Source of the DNA: an uncultured Prevotellaceae bacterium | GTDB taxonomy: Bacteria; Bacteroidota; Bacteroidia; Bacteroidales; Bacteroidaceae | Direction: 5' to 3' | DNA length: 40,218 bases | NCBI GenBank assembly: GCA_902786665.1 | Contig: CADADN010000038.1 | Coordinates: forward strand, 1-40,218 | Part shown: positions 1-9,200 of the stretch, piece after piece | Layout of the letters: each line of letters begins with the position of its first letter | How positions within the stretch are numbered: position 1 is the stretch's first letter | The notes under the pieces: model-generated | What the model saw: only the letters and a program-made list of their open reading frames with translations | Databases searched by the model: none | Told to the model about the DNA's origin: nothing | Program-made: the position numbers and the translations under genes

Positions 1-1
1 C

Positions 2-154
2 AACTCCTATGACTTCGACACCGACGGCGTGCACGGCGTGAACATCGCTCCTCCGAGCGACGGCAGCACCTACACCATCCAAGGTGTGAAGGTGGAGGGA
101 GAACTCAAGCCCGGCATCTACATCCGCAACGGAAAGAAATTTGTGGTCAAGTAA
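2..154 (+). CDS. C-terminal end of a secreted protein (5'-truncated by the window edge)
   Basis: The frame is open from base 2 to a TAA at 152-154 and gives the last 50 residues of a protein whose start lies outside the window. It ends in a short module of the form 'YTIQGVKV...KPGIYIRNGKKFVVK'. Similar endings are common on secreted and surface proteins of Prevotella and Bacteroides, and the GH53 enzyme at 20817-22073 in this window ends in a related 'KGIVIKNGKKHIMK'. The enzymatic or binding part is not visible, so no function can be given. Export is inferred from the ending only. Confidence 0.7.
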   Translation, partial: NSYDFDTDGVHGVNIAPPSDGSTYTIQGVKVEGELKPGIYIRNGKKFVVK

Positions 155-177
155 ATTGAAAATTGAATTTTTGGAGC

Positions 178-215
178 AGCGAGAGCAAAGTCAAGCTTTC
201 TTGAACTCTGCCGAG
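178..215 (+). repeat. Dispersed GCGAGAGC...GCCGAG hairpin repeat, copy A
   Basis: One of three copies in the window (others at 10662-10698 and 12760-12794). It starts AGCGAGAGC and ends GCCGAG. The centre folds as TCAAG-ctt-tCTTGA, where copy B has CCAAG/CTTGG, so one stem pair differs by a compensatory change. Confidence 0.6.
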
Positions 216-280
216 TCGCGACAAAAATCAGCGAAGCTAAAACTGTAGATTGAAAATCAATTGACCATCGCCTAAAATGA

Positions 281-360
281 TTCTGGAGGCTCTAGTTTTT
301 CTAGGGCCTCCAGTCTTTCTAGAGCCTCCAGTCTTTCTCAGGTCTCCTTGGTAGTCCTGA
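281..360. repeat. Degenerate tandem array (CTAGAGCCTCC-type)
   Basis: Words such as CTAGAGCCTCCAGTCTTT recur with small changes over about 80 bp. The same vocabulary (GAGGCTCTAGTTTT, CTAGG) makes up the array at 33720-33830, read on the other strand. No gene is seen in it. Confidence 0.65.
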
Positions 361-425
361 CTACAGAAACGCCATGGCCCCTTCAAAAAAAGTCTTGAAT
401 AGCGGCTCTTTTCTCTTTTTTTTCT

Positions 426-433
426 TAATTTTG
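426..433 (+). promoter_or_regulatory. Possible -7 element (TAATTTTG) of the BspA-like gene
   Basis: It matches the Bacteroidetes -7 consensus TAnnTTTG and lies 85 nt upstream of the chosen ATG at 518. No good TTTG is found 19-21 nt upstream, so this is a tentative assignment. Confidence 0.35.
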
Positions 434-517
434 CATCCTATTAGAGTTGCCTGCACATATGGCGCGTCTCTACAATAAAAAATTTTGAAAGAATCAACAA
501 CTATCATTATCACACTC

Positions 518-2629
518 ATGAAACAAAAAAAGTTACTCTTGCTCAGCCTCATACTCCTGTTGGGGGTATCAAGCATCAGTGCCAAGGAGGCGTACGTCCT
601 CTTCTTTCCCCGTGAAAACAGTCTCAACTTCTTGTATGACGACGACAAGAGCGCATGGGTCAGCGCTGGCTACACCCCCTACAGCCTCAACACCGGCGAC
701 AACACCCCTTCATGGTCGGCTCTCCGTGACAAAGTGAAGGCTATAAGATTCTACCCTTCTTTCGCCGACTACAAACCCACCTCGTGCCACCAGTGGGCAT
801 ATCAGATGACCAACCTCACCCAAATCTGGGACATCGAAAGGCTTAACACTTCGAATGTGACCGATATGGGAATGATGTTCTGTGGATGCAGGAACCTCGT
901 TAGCGTCGATGTGAGCGGATTCAACACCTCCAATGTCACCTCTATGAAATCCATGTTCGAGGATTGTGTCAAACTCACCTCACTCGCCGTGGGCAACTGG
1001 GACACCTCCAAGGTCACCGAGTTCCAAGGGATTTTCTATGGGTGCTCGAATGTCGCTAGTCTGGATGTGAGCAAATGGAACACCTCGAAAGCCACCTCCA
1101 TGCGATATATGTTCTACAAATGTTCATCGCTCACCTTCCTCGACGTACGCAGTTGGAACACGTCGCTCGTCACTACTTTCTACTATATGTTCTCTGATTG
1201 CAGCAGCCTGAAAACCATCTATGGCCTCAACTCATCTTCAGGCAAAAACCCGTATTTCACGATGTCAAACAATGTGACCACGGTGGAGAAAATGTTCAGG
1301 AATTGCTCCTCGCTGGAACAACTGTGGCTCAAGGGTTTCGAATTCTCCAGCATGACAGCCACAAGCGAGATGCTGAAGAACTGCACTTCCTTGAAGGAAC
1401 TTTATATTTCCGATGCCATGATCGACTATGCCAATGGAGATGTATGCATGGGAGTGGGGACCACCTCCAACCCTTGCTATTTGTCGTACAGCAAAAACAA
1501 ACATCCTTATTTCGGCGTCGTATCGTCTGAATACGTGGTATGGAAGAATGGATATTTCATCAGTCGGAACATCGTGCCCTACGTGACGTTTTACAATGAC
1601 AGGCTCTCGTTCTTTTGGGATGATGAAAGCACCTTGAGGCCAGGTTCGGTGTATGAGCTCAACACCGAGTCCTACTTGCCACAGTGGCTTTACCATGACA
1701 CAGAAGTGAAATCGGTCTACTTCAACGCCAGCTTTGCCAATGCAAGGCCAACAACCTGCCGTGCGTGGTTCTCTGGGATGAGCAACCTGACATCCATCGA
1801 AGGCCTCCAGAACATCAACACAACGAAGGTGACCAGCATGAGACACATGTTCAACGGCTGTTCAAGCCTGAAAACCCTGGACCTCAACAGGAGATTTTTC
1901 AGCACCGACAATGTCACCACCATGGAATACATGTTCTCTGGATGTTCCAACCTGGAGACCCTCGACATCTCCAACTTCAACACGGCCAACGTCACCGACA
2001 TGGACCACATGTTCTATGGTTGCTCCAAACTGTCCAACGCCAAATTCCCCACCTTCAACACCGACAAGGTGGTGTATATGACATCCATGTTCCAAAATTG
2101 CTCCAGCCTCACCAACCTCGACGTGTCCAATTTCAACACGGAGAAAGCGGTGGCTCATATGAACAACATGTTCAGCGGGTGTTCCAAACTCACCAGCCTC
2201 GACCTGGGCAGCTTCACCATCTATTCAAGAACAAGCACCCAGGGAATGCTTTCGGGGTGCTCCGCCTTGAAGACGCTCACCGTACCCGCCACCGCTGACT
2301 ACCTGAATGAAGAGGCCTGCACCGGCGTGGGCACTAAGTCCAACCCTTGCAAACTCGTCTACCCCTCGGGATTCACGCCCGTGAAGCAAGCCACTGGAAG
2401 CGGATGGTACCAATGGAAGGGAGGATATTTCAAGGAAGACAAACAGTACGAGCAGGGTGATGTCAACCACGACGGCTTCATCACGGTGGTCGATGCATCA
2501 CTTGCCACCGACTATGTGATGGGAAACAATCCGCCGAATTTCTTCATCGAGAACGCAGACATGAACAATGACAATTCAGTGACCGTCACCGATGTCTCGA
2601 AAATCGTCAGCATTGTGCTCGGCAACTAA
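518..2629 (+). CDS. BspA-like leucine-rich (DUF285) surface protein with dockerin-like C-terminus
   Basis: A 703-residue exported protein. The ATG at 518 is preferred over the in-frame TTG at 485 because it puts a signal peptide (MKQKK followed by LLLLSLILLLGVSSISA) at the very N-terminus. The body is made of BspA-type/DUF285 repeats of about 23-24 residues with the pattern 'NTSNVTxMxxMFxxCxxLxxLDVSxW'. It is internally duplicated: each half starts with a 'FYxSFAxxxPTxC' segment, runs through the repeats and ends with 'GVGTxSNPC' and a 'W..GYF' segment (roughly residues 20-360 and 360-640). The last 60 residues hold two calcium-loop-like motifs (DVNHDGFITVVD, DMNNDNSVTVTD), as in type I dockerins. 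Such proteins are surface adhesins or binding proteins in oral and gut Bacteroidales. Neither ligand nor dockerin partner is visible here. Confidence 0.85.
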   Translation: MKQKKLLLLSLILLLGVSSISAKEAYVLFFPRENSLNFLYDDDKSAWVSAGYTPYSLNTGDNTPSWSALRDKVKAIRFYPSFADYKPTSCHQWAYQMTNLTQIWDIERLNTSNVTDMGMMFCGCRNLVSVDVSGFNTSNVTSMKSMFEDCVKLTSLAVGNWDTSKVTEFQGIFYGCSNVASLDVSKWNTSKATSMRYMFYKCSSLTFLDVRSWNTSLVTTFYYMFSDCSSLKTIYGLNSSSGKNPYFTMSNNVTTVEKMFRNCSSLEQLWLKGFEFSSMTATSEMLKNCTSLKELYISDAMIDYANGDVCMGVGTTSNPCYLSYSKNKHPYFGVVSSEYVVWKNGYFISRNIVPYVTFYNDRLSFFWDDESTLRPGSVYELNTESYLPQWLYHDTEVKSVYFNASFANARPTTCRAWFSGMSNLTSIEGLQNINTTKVTSMRHMFNGCSSLKTLDLNRRFFSTDNVTTMEYMFSGCSNLETLDISNFNTANVTDMDHMFYGCSKLSNAKFPTFNTDKVVYMTSMFQNCSSLTNLDVSNFNTEKAVAHMNNMFSGCSKLTSLDLGSFTIYSRTSTQGMLSGCSALKTLTVPATADYLNEEACTGVGTKSNPCKLVYPSGFTPVKQATGSGWYQWKGGYFKEDKQYEQGDVNHDGFITVVDASLATDYVMGNNPPNFFIENADMNNDNSVTVTDVSKIVSIVLGN

Positions 2630-2680
2630 CGTCCCGCATAGCTCTTGCACGGCTCCGGCACTGTATGTGTGCAGGGTGTT

Positions 2681-2760
2681 GCCTTAAAGGCCTTAAGGGC
2701 TTTAGGGGCCTTAAGGTCTTTAGAGTCTTTAGGGTCTTTAAGGTCTTTAGGGCCTTTATG
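2681..2760. repeat. Degenerate tandem array (TTTAGGGxCTTTA-type)
   Basis: Words such as CTTTAGGG, CTTTAGAGT and CCTTAAGG follow each other for about 80 bp between the BspA-like gene and the next promoter. An open frame through it (2645-2911) gives a low-complexity LRALGALRSL-type peptide and is rejected as coding. Confidence 0.7.
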
Positions 2761-2800
2761 GCGTTTTTCATTTTTCAATCTTCATTATTGGGCATTTTTT

Positions 2801-2831
2801 TTTGCTTTTCACTCTTTTCTTTGTACCTTTG
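2801..2831 (+). promoter_or_regulatory. Bacteroidetes-type promoter of the vWA-tubulin-actin operon
   Basis: TTTG at 2801-2804, a 19-nt spacer and TACCTTTG at 2824-2831 match the Bacteroidetes sigma-ABfr consensus (TTTG, N19-21, TAnnTTTG). The first gene starts at 2908, leaving a leader of about 70 nt. No other good promoter is seen in the four gaps of the operon. Confidence 0.75.
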
Positions 2832-2907
2832 CACCGAATAGCCACCTTTGCCAAGGTGGCGTCGATAGAAATGTATATCATCAGTTAATTCAGGAACCCA
2901 TTCACTT

Positions 2908-4206
2908 ATGACCAGAAAGTTGTTGGCTCTCTTGTTGGTTGCCCTGCTCGTCGTAGCCGTCATTTTCATCGGACGAGGAGGGTCGCACGACATCGACCGG
3001 GGCCACATCCTCCCTGCAGACACTGTCACCACGAAGACTGCCAAGCCCGTGGTGAGAATCTTTATGGAGAATTCCGGCAGCATGAACGGATACGTCACCA
3101 CCAACTCGCAATTCAAGAACGCCCTCGGACACCTCATCACCAAGGCCGACGGCTTCTATGCCGGGACGCGTCTCGACTTCATCAACCAGGACATCCATCA
3201 CACGGCGATGTGCGACGACCTCGACAACTTCGTCCTGCGACTCAACCCGCAGTCCATGCAGGTGGGAAACACCGGTTCGACCGACATCAACAAGATTTTC
3301 AAGATGATTCTCGACCACACCAGCAAGGACACCGTCTCCGTGCTCGTGAGCGACTGCATGTATGACGTCGACAATGTAGGTTCGTTGCTCTCCGCAGCAG
3401 CCAACAGCACCACCGGCACTTTCATGAAGGCCATAAGGAAGGCGAAAGATGCCAAGAAGGAGTTTGCTGCCATCATCATGCAGTGCATGTCGGAGTTCAG
3501 CGGCAACTACTACGAGGGAGGGACGGCCATACCTTGCGACACCCAGAGACCCTATTACGTCATCGTCATGGGCAACCTTGAACAGGTGATGGACTTCAAC
3601 CGGCATATGGAACTGGAAGACACGCCCACGGGTCTCCCCGGGATGACACACAAATACATGCTCTCCTCGGAATCCACGTGGATGCTCGACCCCGCTACGG
3701 CACGCATCAACTCAAGCACCTTCACCAACGCCTTGCGCATACAAGCGCAGCACGACGGACTCAACGTGAGGAAACTCACGGTGGACAAGGAGCAGCCGAA
3801 TCTCAACTTTGCCTTCGGACTCGGCATCGAACAACTCTTCGCCGACCGCTCCTACCTCCTTGACAAGGACAACTACGACATTCAACCCTCGCAATACAAA
3901 ATCACCGACGTCAACGACAACGCCAAATTTACTGAATGTGACTACTTCAAGCACCCCATCACCATCCAGGTGGTGGCTCTGGGACAGCAGTTCGCACCAC
4001 AACTCACCATACGCTTGAAGAACGTCATCCCGGCCTGGGTGAAAGAGTGCAGTTATAACGAGAGGATTGGCGCACTGCCGCCTTCCAACAAGTCGTATGC
4101 CCTCTATGAGATGGTGGAAGGCATTTACAGCGCCTTCTACAACAACAAGGAAGACGACAGCCGCGACATCTTCAAGCTGGACGTCCGTTTCGACGCATAC
4201 GAGTAA
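2908..4206 (+). CDS. Membrane-anchored vWA-domain-like protein
   Basis: 432 residues. Residues 4-22 form one hydrophobic helix without a lipobox cysteine, so the protein is probably anchored with its bulk in the periplasm. The segment from residue 48 resembles a von Willebrand A domain: 'VRIFMENSGSMNGY' holds a MIDAS-like E54-x-S56-x-S58 (canonical D-x-S-x-S, so D is replaced by E), 'STDINK' at 124-129 could give the MIDAS threonine, and 'VLVSD' supplies D149. The region after about residue 270 is not recognised. It is the first gene of a five-gene operon, 24 nt from the next. vWA domains usually mediate metal-dependent protein contacts and often work with an ATPase or GTPase partner; here the partners would be the tubulin-like and actin-like proteins downstream. 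The vWA call rests on motifs seen by eye. Confidence 0.65.
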   Translation: MTRKLLALLLVALLVVAVIFIGRGGSHDIDRGHILPADTVTTKTAKPVVRIFMENSGSMNGYVTTNSQFKNALGHLITKADGFYAGTRLDFINQDIHHTAMCDDLDNFVLRLNPQSMQVGNTGSTDINKIFKMILDHTSKDTVSVLVSDCMYDVDNVGSLLSAAANSTTGTFMKAIRKAKDAKKEFAAIIMQCMSEFSGNYYEGGTAIPCDTQRPYYVIVMGNLEQVMDFNRHMELEDTPTGLPGMTHKYMLSSESTWMLDPATARINSSTFTNALRIQAQHDGLNVRKLTVDKEQPNLNFAFGLGIEQLFADRSYLLDKDNYDIQPSQYKITDVNDNAKFTECDYFKHPITIQVVALGQQFAPQLTIRLKNVIPAWVKECSYNERIGALPPSNKSYALYEMVEGIYSAFYNNKEDDSRDIFKLDVRFDAYE

Positions 4207-4230
4207 AAAAAGCAAACACAACCAACAACA

Positions 4231-4647
4231 ATGGATATCATCAGTGAGATTCTTGAACTCTTCGGGGCGGCATACCTCGGCGATTTCTCCAAGTACATGT
4301 TCCAGTCGGGAGCTTACAGCCCCGTCTTCTATGTCATGCTGCTACTACCCATCATCGTGGCATTCGTCTATTACATCGTCCTTGACCACATCCTGCTGGC
4401 CAATGTGAAGAAATGGCTAACCATAGGGACCACCACAAGTGCTGTGGCTGCATTGGTGGGCGTCTTCATCGCCAACACGAAAATCAACAGCTTCACCTTC
4501 GCCCAGAGCATCCCGGATACCGGGGTGGGGTCGGCAAACTTCCTCTCTTTCGGGTTCATCGTCTTCGCCTACAGCGCATTATTCTTCTTCCTCGCCTCGC
4601 TCATCCTCAAGTCGTTCAGCAGCAGGTCGAGAAACATTCCTTTCTAA
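4231..4647 (+). CDS. Three-helix inner-membrane protein of the vWA-tubulin-actin operon
   Basis: 138 residues with no family I recognise. Three hydrophobic segments are visible, about residues 29-52, 61-82 and 103-128, with a basic tail (KSFSSRSR) after the last, which suggests a cytoplasmic C-terminus. It lies between the vWA-like and tubulin-like genes with gaps of 24 and 54 nt on the same strand. A membrane platform or receptor linking the periplasmic vWA domain to the cytoplasmic NTPases would fit its position, but this is inference from context. Confidence 0.75.
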   Translation: MDIISEILELFGAAYLGDFSKYMFQSGAYSPVFYVMLLLPIIVAFVYYIVLDHILLANVKKWLTIGTTTSAVAALVGVFIANTKINSFTFAQSIPDTGVGSANFLSFGFIVFAYSALFFFLASLILKSFSSRSRNIPF

Positions 4648-4701
4648 CATAGAACAGGGAGAAGGCGAGAAAACCATAACCCTGGAAATCATACATCCAT
4701 C

Positions 4702-6162
4702 ATGAGCAAACTTTATATCTTTGGCATCGGAGGAACGGGAGCAAGAGTGATGCGTTCGCTCACCATGCTGCTTGCCGCCGGAGTCGAACTGGGCGGGAAC
4801 ATCGACACCATCGTGCCTGTCATCATCGACCCCGACACCAGCAACGGTGACCTCACACGCACTGTCTCGCTGATGAACCTCTACCGCAAGATTCGACAGC
4901 ATCTCAGTTTCGACAACAGACCCGAGAAAAGGGGATATTTCCATATCGACATCGACGATATGAACACCAACTTCAGGCTGCACCTCAACAATGTGGCCAA
5001 TATGAAGTTCGCCGACTATATCGCATATAACAGGTTCACCAACCAGGGACAGGCCGACAGCAACCAGGCGCTCCTCAGCCTCCTCTTCTCTGACAAGAAC
5101 CTCGCCTGTCCGCTCGACGTAGGATTCAAGGGGAATCCCAACATGGGAAGCATCGTGCTCAACGACCCCAAGAACACTGAGGCCATGATACAACTGCTCC
5201 AGCATTTCCAGTCCGACGACCAGCTGTTCATCGTCAGCAGCATCTTCGGAGGGACGGGAGCCGCCGGATTCCCGCTGTTGCAGAAAACATTCCGTGAGGC
5301 GGAAAGACTCAACCTGCCCAACTCCTCGGCCATCGCCAACGCCGCCATAGGTGCCGTCACCGTGCTGCCCTATTTCGGACTGAAGGAGAACAAGGAGAGC
5401 GAAATCAACATGGAGACCTTCATCTCAAAGACCAAGGCCGCCTTGAAATACTACATCGGCAACCTCGATGTGGACAATCTCTATTACATCTGCGATGCCA
5501 TCAAGAACAGATATGACAACGTGGAGGGTGCCACCGACCAGCGCAACAAGGCGCATTTCGTGGAACTCGCCGCCGCTTTGTCCATCGTAGACTTCGCCAA
5601 CTCTCACGTGGAGCACAACCGAATACAAACCAGCACGGCATACAAGGAGTTCGCCATCAGGGCCGACCAAAACCCCATCACGCTCAACGACCTATGCTCA
5701 GCCACCTTCGGCTCCGTGGGAAAGGAGATGATGAGTTTCTATCTCTTCTCGCGATTCATGATGGAGCATTTCCACCAGACACGCGAATACGCCTGGGCGA
5801 AGACCTCGCAGATGAAGGGCGCCAGCTTCAACGACGCCTTCTTCTCAGACATCAAGCAGTTTGCCGACGCATACAAGAACCAATGGCTCAAGGAACTCTC
5901 CGACAACCAGCGTAGCTTCCAACCCTTCGACCTCTTCGCCAACACCGACGACGTCTTCGACACCATCATGCGCATCGAACCCAAGAAAACCTCCATGCTC
6001 GGAAGGCTCCTTGGGAAGAACCTCAACGGATATCCTGCCATCGACACCGAAATCTCAGACGTGTCGATGAAGAAACTGAAGGGACTGGACACCTACAACT
6101 TCTTCATCACCGTGCACGAGACGGCCATCAACAACGTCATCAAGAAGAAGTACAACATTTAG
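4702..6162 (+). CDS. Tubulin/FtsZ-like GTPase (Tubulin_2-type)
   Basis: 486 residues, probably cytoplasmic, with no signal peptide or membrane helix. The N-terminus 'LYIFGIGGTGARVMRSL' (GIGGTGARV at 8-16) is a Rossmann-type glycine-rich loop as in tubulin-like proteins. 'VIIDPDTSNGD' at 40-50 resembles the loop after the second strand that holds NTDxQ in FtsZ. 'VSSIFGGTGAAGFPLL' (FGGTGAAGF at 182-190) corresponds to the tubulin signature G-G-T-G-x-G, with the last glycine displaced. The C-terminal 200 residues are less clear. The length fits tubulin-like proteins of the Tubulin_2 type better than FtsZ (about 320-430 residues, longer in Bacteroidetes), and it is not in a division cluster. Families of FtsZ-like proteins encoded next to vWA proteins have been described and proposed to act in membrane remodelling. 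Polymerisation and GTP hydrolysis are expected from the family, not shown. Confidence 0.7.
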   Translation: MSKLYIFGIGGTGARVMRSLTMLLAAGVELGGNIDTIVPVIIDPDTSNGDLTRTVSLMNLYRKIRQHLSFDNRPEKRGYFHIDIDDMNTNFRLHLNNVANMKFADYIAYNRFTNQGQADSNQALLSLLFSDKNLACPLDVGFKGNPNMGSIVLNDPKNTEAMIQLLQHFQSDDQLFIVSSIFGGTGAAGFPLLQKTFREAERLNLPNSSAIANAAIGAVTVLPYFGLKENKESEINMETFISKTKAALKYYIGNLDVDNLYYICDAIKNRYDNVEGATDQRNKAHFVELAAALSIVDFANSHVEHNRIQTSTAYKEFAIRADQNPITLNDLCSATFGSVGKEMMSFYLFSRFMMEHFHQTREYAWAKTSQMKGASFNDAFFSDIKQFADAYKNQWLKELSDNQRSFQPFDLFANTDDVFDTIMRIEPKKTSMLGRLLGKNLNGYPAIDTEISDVSMKKLKGLDTYNFFITVHETAINNVIKKKYNI

Positions 6163-6210
6163 ATAAGGCACAAATCGAACCGTAACAAGAAATAACAGCA
6201 CACCACATAT

Positions 6211-9200
6211 ATGTCTTACGTATTCAGATTCCACAAGGGGAGCGAAACCATCGAAGGGTGGCAGGAGACAGGGCAGATAGGCACCAAGGATGTCGAGGCC
6301 ATCGACGACCCCAACGGAGCAAAGGCTTCGCTGCCCATCACATCAATACCAACACCTTTTGCTGGTTTCGAACTGGCAAAGACGGCTTTCGCCTACTGTG
6401 CCGAGGCTGGGGTGAAAGGCTCGTCCATCTACCACAAACTGGCGGCCAATGCACTCGACGTGCTGGAAATCTTCTTCGGATTCAGGACCAAGTACGCTCG
6501 ACTGTTCCAAATCGTCGTGTGGGACAAGGCCAACGACTTGCAGAGACTCGCCGCCGACGGCGTGCCGGAGCATGCCGCCGTGGCTGCCACACTCCAACTC
6601 TTCCTCTCGCAGGATGGAAGGAGCTTCAACTTCTCCCGCATGCAGTTCATCTACATGCTCAACTACATCGGGGAGGGAGCACAAGGACAAATCAACATCG
6701 TCGGCGGCACATCGCCAACGTCGGTTTGCATGGCATCGGCCAACGACCTGTCATATGTCAGCGACGTCTATCTGAGCAACTACCACCTCGCATTCCATCC
6801 CGACGATGACGGCACCTACCGCTCGCTCGTAGGAAGGGACAGGGAGTTCCGGGAGTTTGTCTATCTCCTCGCCAAGCAGCCTGAGTTCAACGCACTGTAT
6901 ACCGAGTTCCATGCCTATGTCGACGCCTGCTTCAGGGCCGACAACGACACGGAGTTCAAAAACAGGCTAAATGCCATGCAGCCGGGTATGTATGGCTCAC
7001 TCTACCAACCCCTTCTCGCCGGCAGTTCGCAGATGATGCTGCCGGGCGACATACCGCTGATGTGCCTCGGGGGAGACCGCATAGACACCGACAGCGACTT
7101 CCGCATCCTCTCCGAGAGAAGCGACAGCCGACTGCCCCTGGTGCTGCCGGCGGAGCCTTATTTCGAGCCGGAGATGCGCTACACCACGTCCTTGTGGAAC
7201 GCACACCTCATGGCACCGCTTTTCGACAAAAGGCCGATGGAGGAGCGCACGCTGCCTTTCGACTCCACGCAATACCCATACCTCACCACCGACGACATCT
7301 TCGAACCCTATCTCATCAAGACGGTGTTCCCCATCAACGAGGCGGCCTTCTTCACCAACTTCTTCAGAGGAAACAACCGCACGGCGGACGAATGCCAGTA
7401 TCTCCTGCCGCTCAAGCCGGAGGTGATGAAATACTTGTCGGTGAAAACTCTCACCGGCTATGCAGGCAACACCTCCAAACCGGTGTTCCAACTCAACGAC
7501 ATGCCCGACGGACGAATACAGGCCGTCATCAACATTCCCGTGCAGAAAGGACGATTTGTCACCCTGCACCGTGAATATACGGCGGCACAGGTGGACCCCG
7601 ACCCCGACCGCCTCATCTGGCCCATCATGGAGTGTAGGTTCGACCTCTTCCTCTTCCCTTCCTACCATGTCGACGACCCGACACTGGAGAAGCCTCAGCG
7701 CATCTACCTCGTCGACGAGGACACGGCAGGATACAAGAAGGAGCAGTTCCAATATTCCGTTTCGGCATACAAGGGCAATGATGCCGAACCTCTCAGGCAC
7801 ACCCTCGTCGACCGGGCCGACAAGAGAAGGCAGTTCCTCACGTCAAAGTATTTCTGCCTCAACGAGGAGTTCGACTACATCGTGGTGTCCAACACCATCG
7901 CAAGCGGAATACTCGTGCCGCTCTACAAGAATGTGAGGCAGGGTGGAAAGGTCTTCGACTTCGCCATCGACTTCGGCACCACCAACACCCACGTGGAATA
8001 CAAGACCGACACCGACCCGGAGCCACAACCGCTCACCATCACACCCGACGAGGTGCAGGTGCTCTCGCTCAACTCCACTTCGCAGAAAGCGGTGGAGATG
8101 ATCGACCAGGAAGGACTGGAGTCGTTCTTCGGAGGACCGGCGCAGTCGTTCATGCAGGAGTTCGTTCCCGTCACCGTGGGACAAGGCGAAATCGCCCGTT
8201 TCCCCATGCGCACCAACCTCTGCTACCGTGCAGGGCACAGCGTGGAGGGAAGGGAAATCTTCCCGCTGGCCGACTACAACATAGGGTTCCATTACGAGAA
8301 GGAGGACACCTACGACTACAACGAGACAAGGCCCGACCTGAAATGGGACAGCAGCAGAGGCAACAACCTCCTCGTGGAGGCCTATTTCGAGGAAATTCTC
8401 ATGCTTATACGCAACAAGGTGCTGCTCTCGGGGGGCTTCCTCAACCGCACGAGCATCACATGGTTCTATCCCGTCTGCATGCAACCCTACCAGATTGCCA
8501 ACCTGGAGAATTCGTGGAACAAACTGTGCCAGAAACTCATCGCGCCGCAGGGCTATCGCCTGCAGAAGGTGGCGGAGTCGCTCGCACCCTATTATTATTA
8601 CACCAAGAAGGAGGATGTGGATGCCGAAAGCAGGCCGGTGGTGTCCATGGACATCGGAGGCGGAACCACCGACTTCGTAGTATATCATACCGGCAACACG
8701 GCGGCGCTCATCTCCTCCGTGCGTTTCGCCGGAAACAACATCTACGGCGACTTCCTTGGAAGGGGAACGGAATACAACGGCTTCGTCAAGGCCTTCGCCC
8801 CAGACTTCGACATGAAACTCAGGGACATCAGCGGCGTGAGCGACGTCTATGCCAAGTCGAAACGCAACAGCGCGGAGTTCATCTCCTTCCTCTACTCCCT
8901 CGACAGCAACCCGCGCATGGAGGGTAGGGGAGTGTCCTTCTCCGAAGAGTTGAGGGCAAGACAGGACCTCAGGGTCGTGCTGCTCCTCTTCTACGCCGCC
9001 GAGGTGTATTATGCTGCCAAACTCCTGGAGATGCGGAATCTGAAGACACCGGCATACATCACCGTCAGTGGCACGGCATCCAAGGTGCTCGGACTCATAG
9101 GGAGCATCGACGCACTGCAGACGCTCGCCACGCACATCTTCAACGACGTGCTGGGCGACGACGGGAAGGTGGAACTCAAACTGGTGGACAACCCGAAGGA

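Larger units (their letters stand above)
155..517. other. Intergenic repeat-rich DNA with upstream region of the BspA-like gene
   Basis: This 363-bp gap has no convincing gene. It holds, in order, short TTGAAAATTG units (154-175), a hairpin-type dispersed repeat (178-215, listed separately), another TTGAAAAT unit (249-260), and a degenerate tandem array of CTAGAGCCTCC/CTTT words (281-360). A -7-like TAATTTTG lies at 426-433. An open frame on the minus strand at 361-648 covers the promoter region and the next gene's start and is judged a shadow. Confidence 0.6.

Noticed and set aside
361-648. 95-codon minus-strand frame over the BspA-like gene start
   Set aside because: It overlaps the signal-peptide coding region and upstream AT-rich DNA; no domain and no supporting promoter.
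2645-2911. Open frame of 88 codons between the BspA-like and vWA-like genes
   Set aside because: Its product is the translated CTTTAGGG tandem array plus the promoter of the next operon; no domain and no ribosome-binding site.
4702-6162. Cell-division FtsZ
   Set aside because: The sequence around the GTP loops differs from FtsZ, the C-terminal FtsA/ZipA-binding peptide is absent, and there are no ftsA/ftsQ/mur neighbours.
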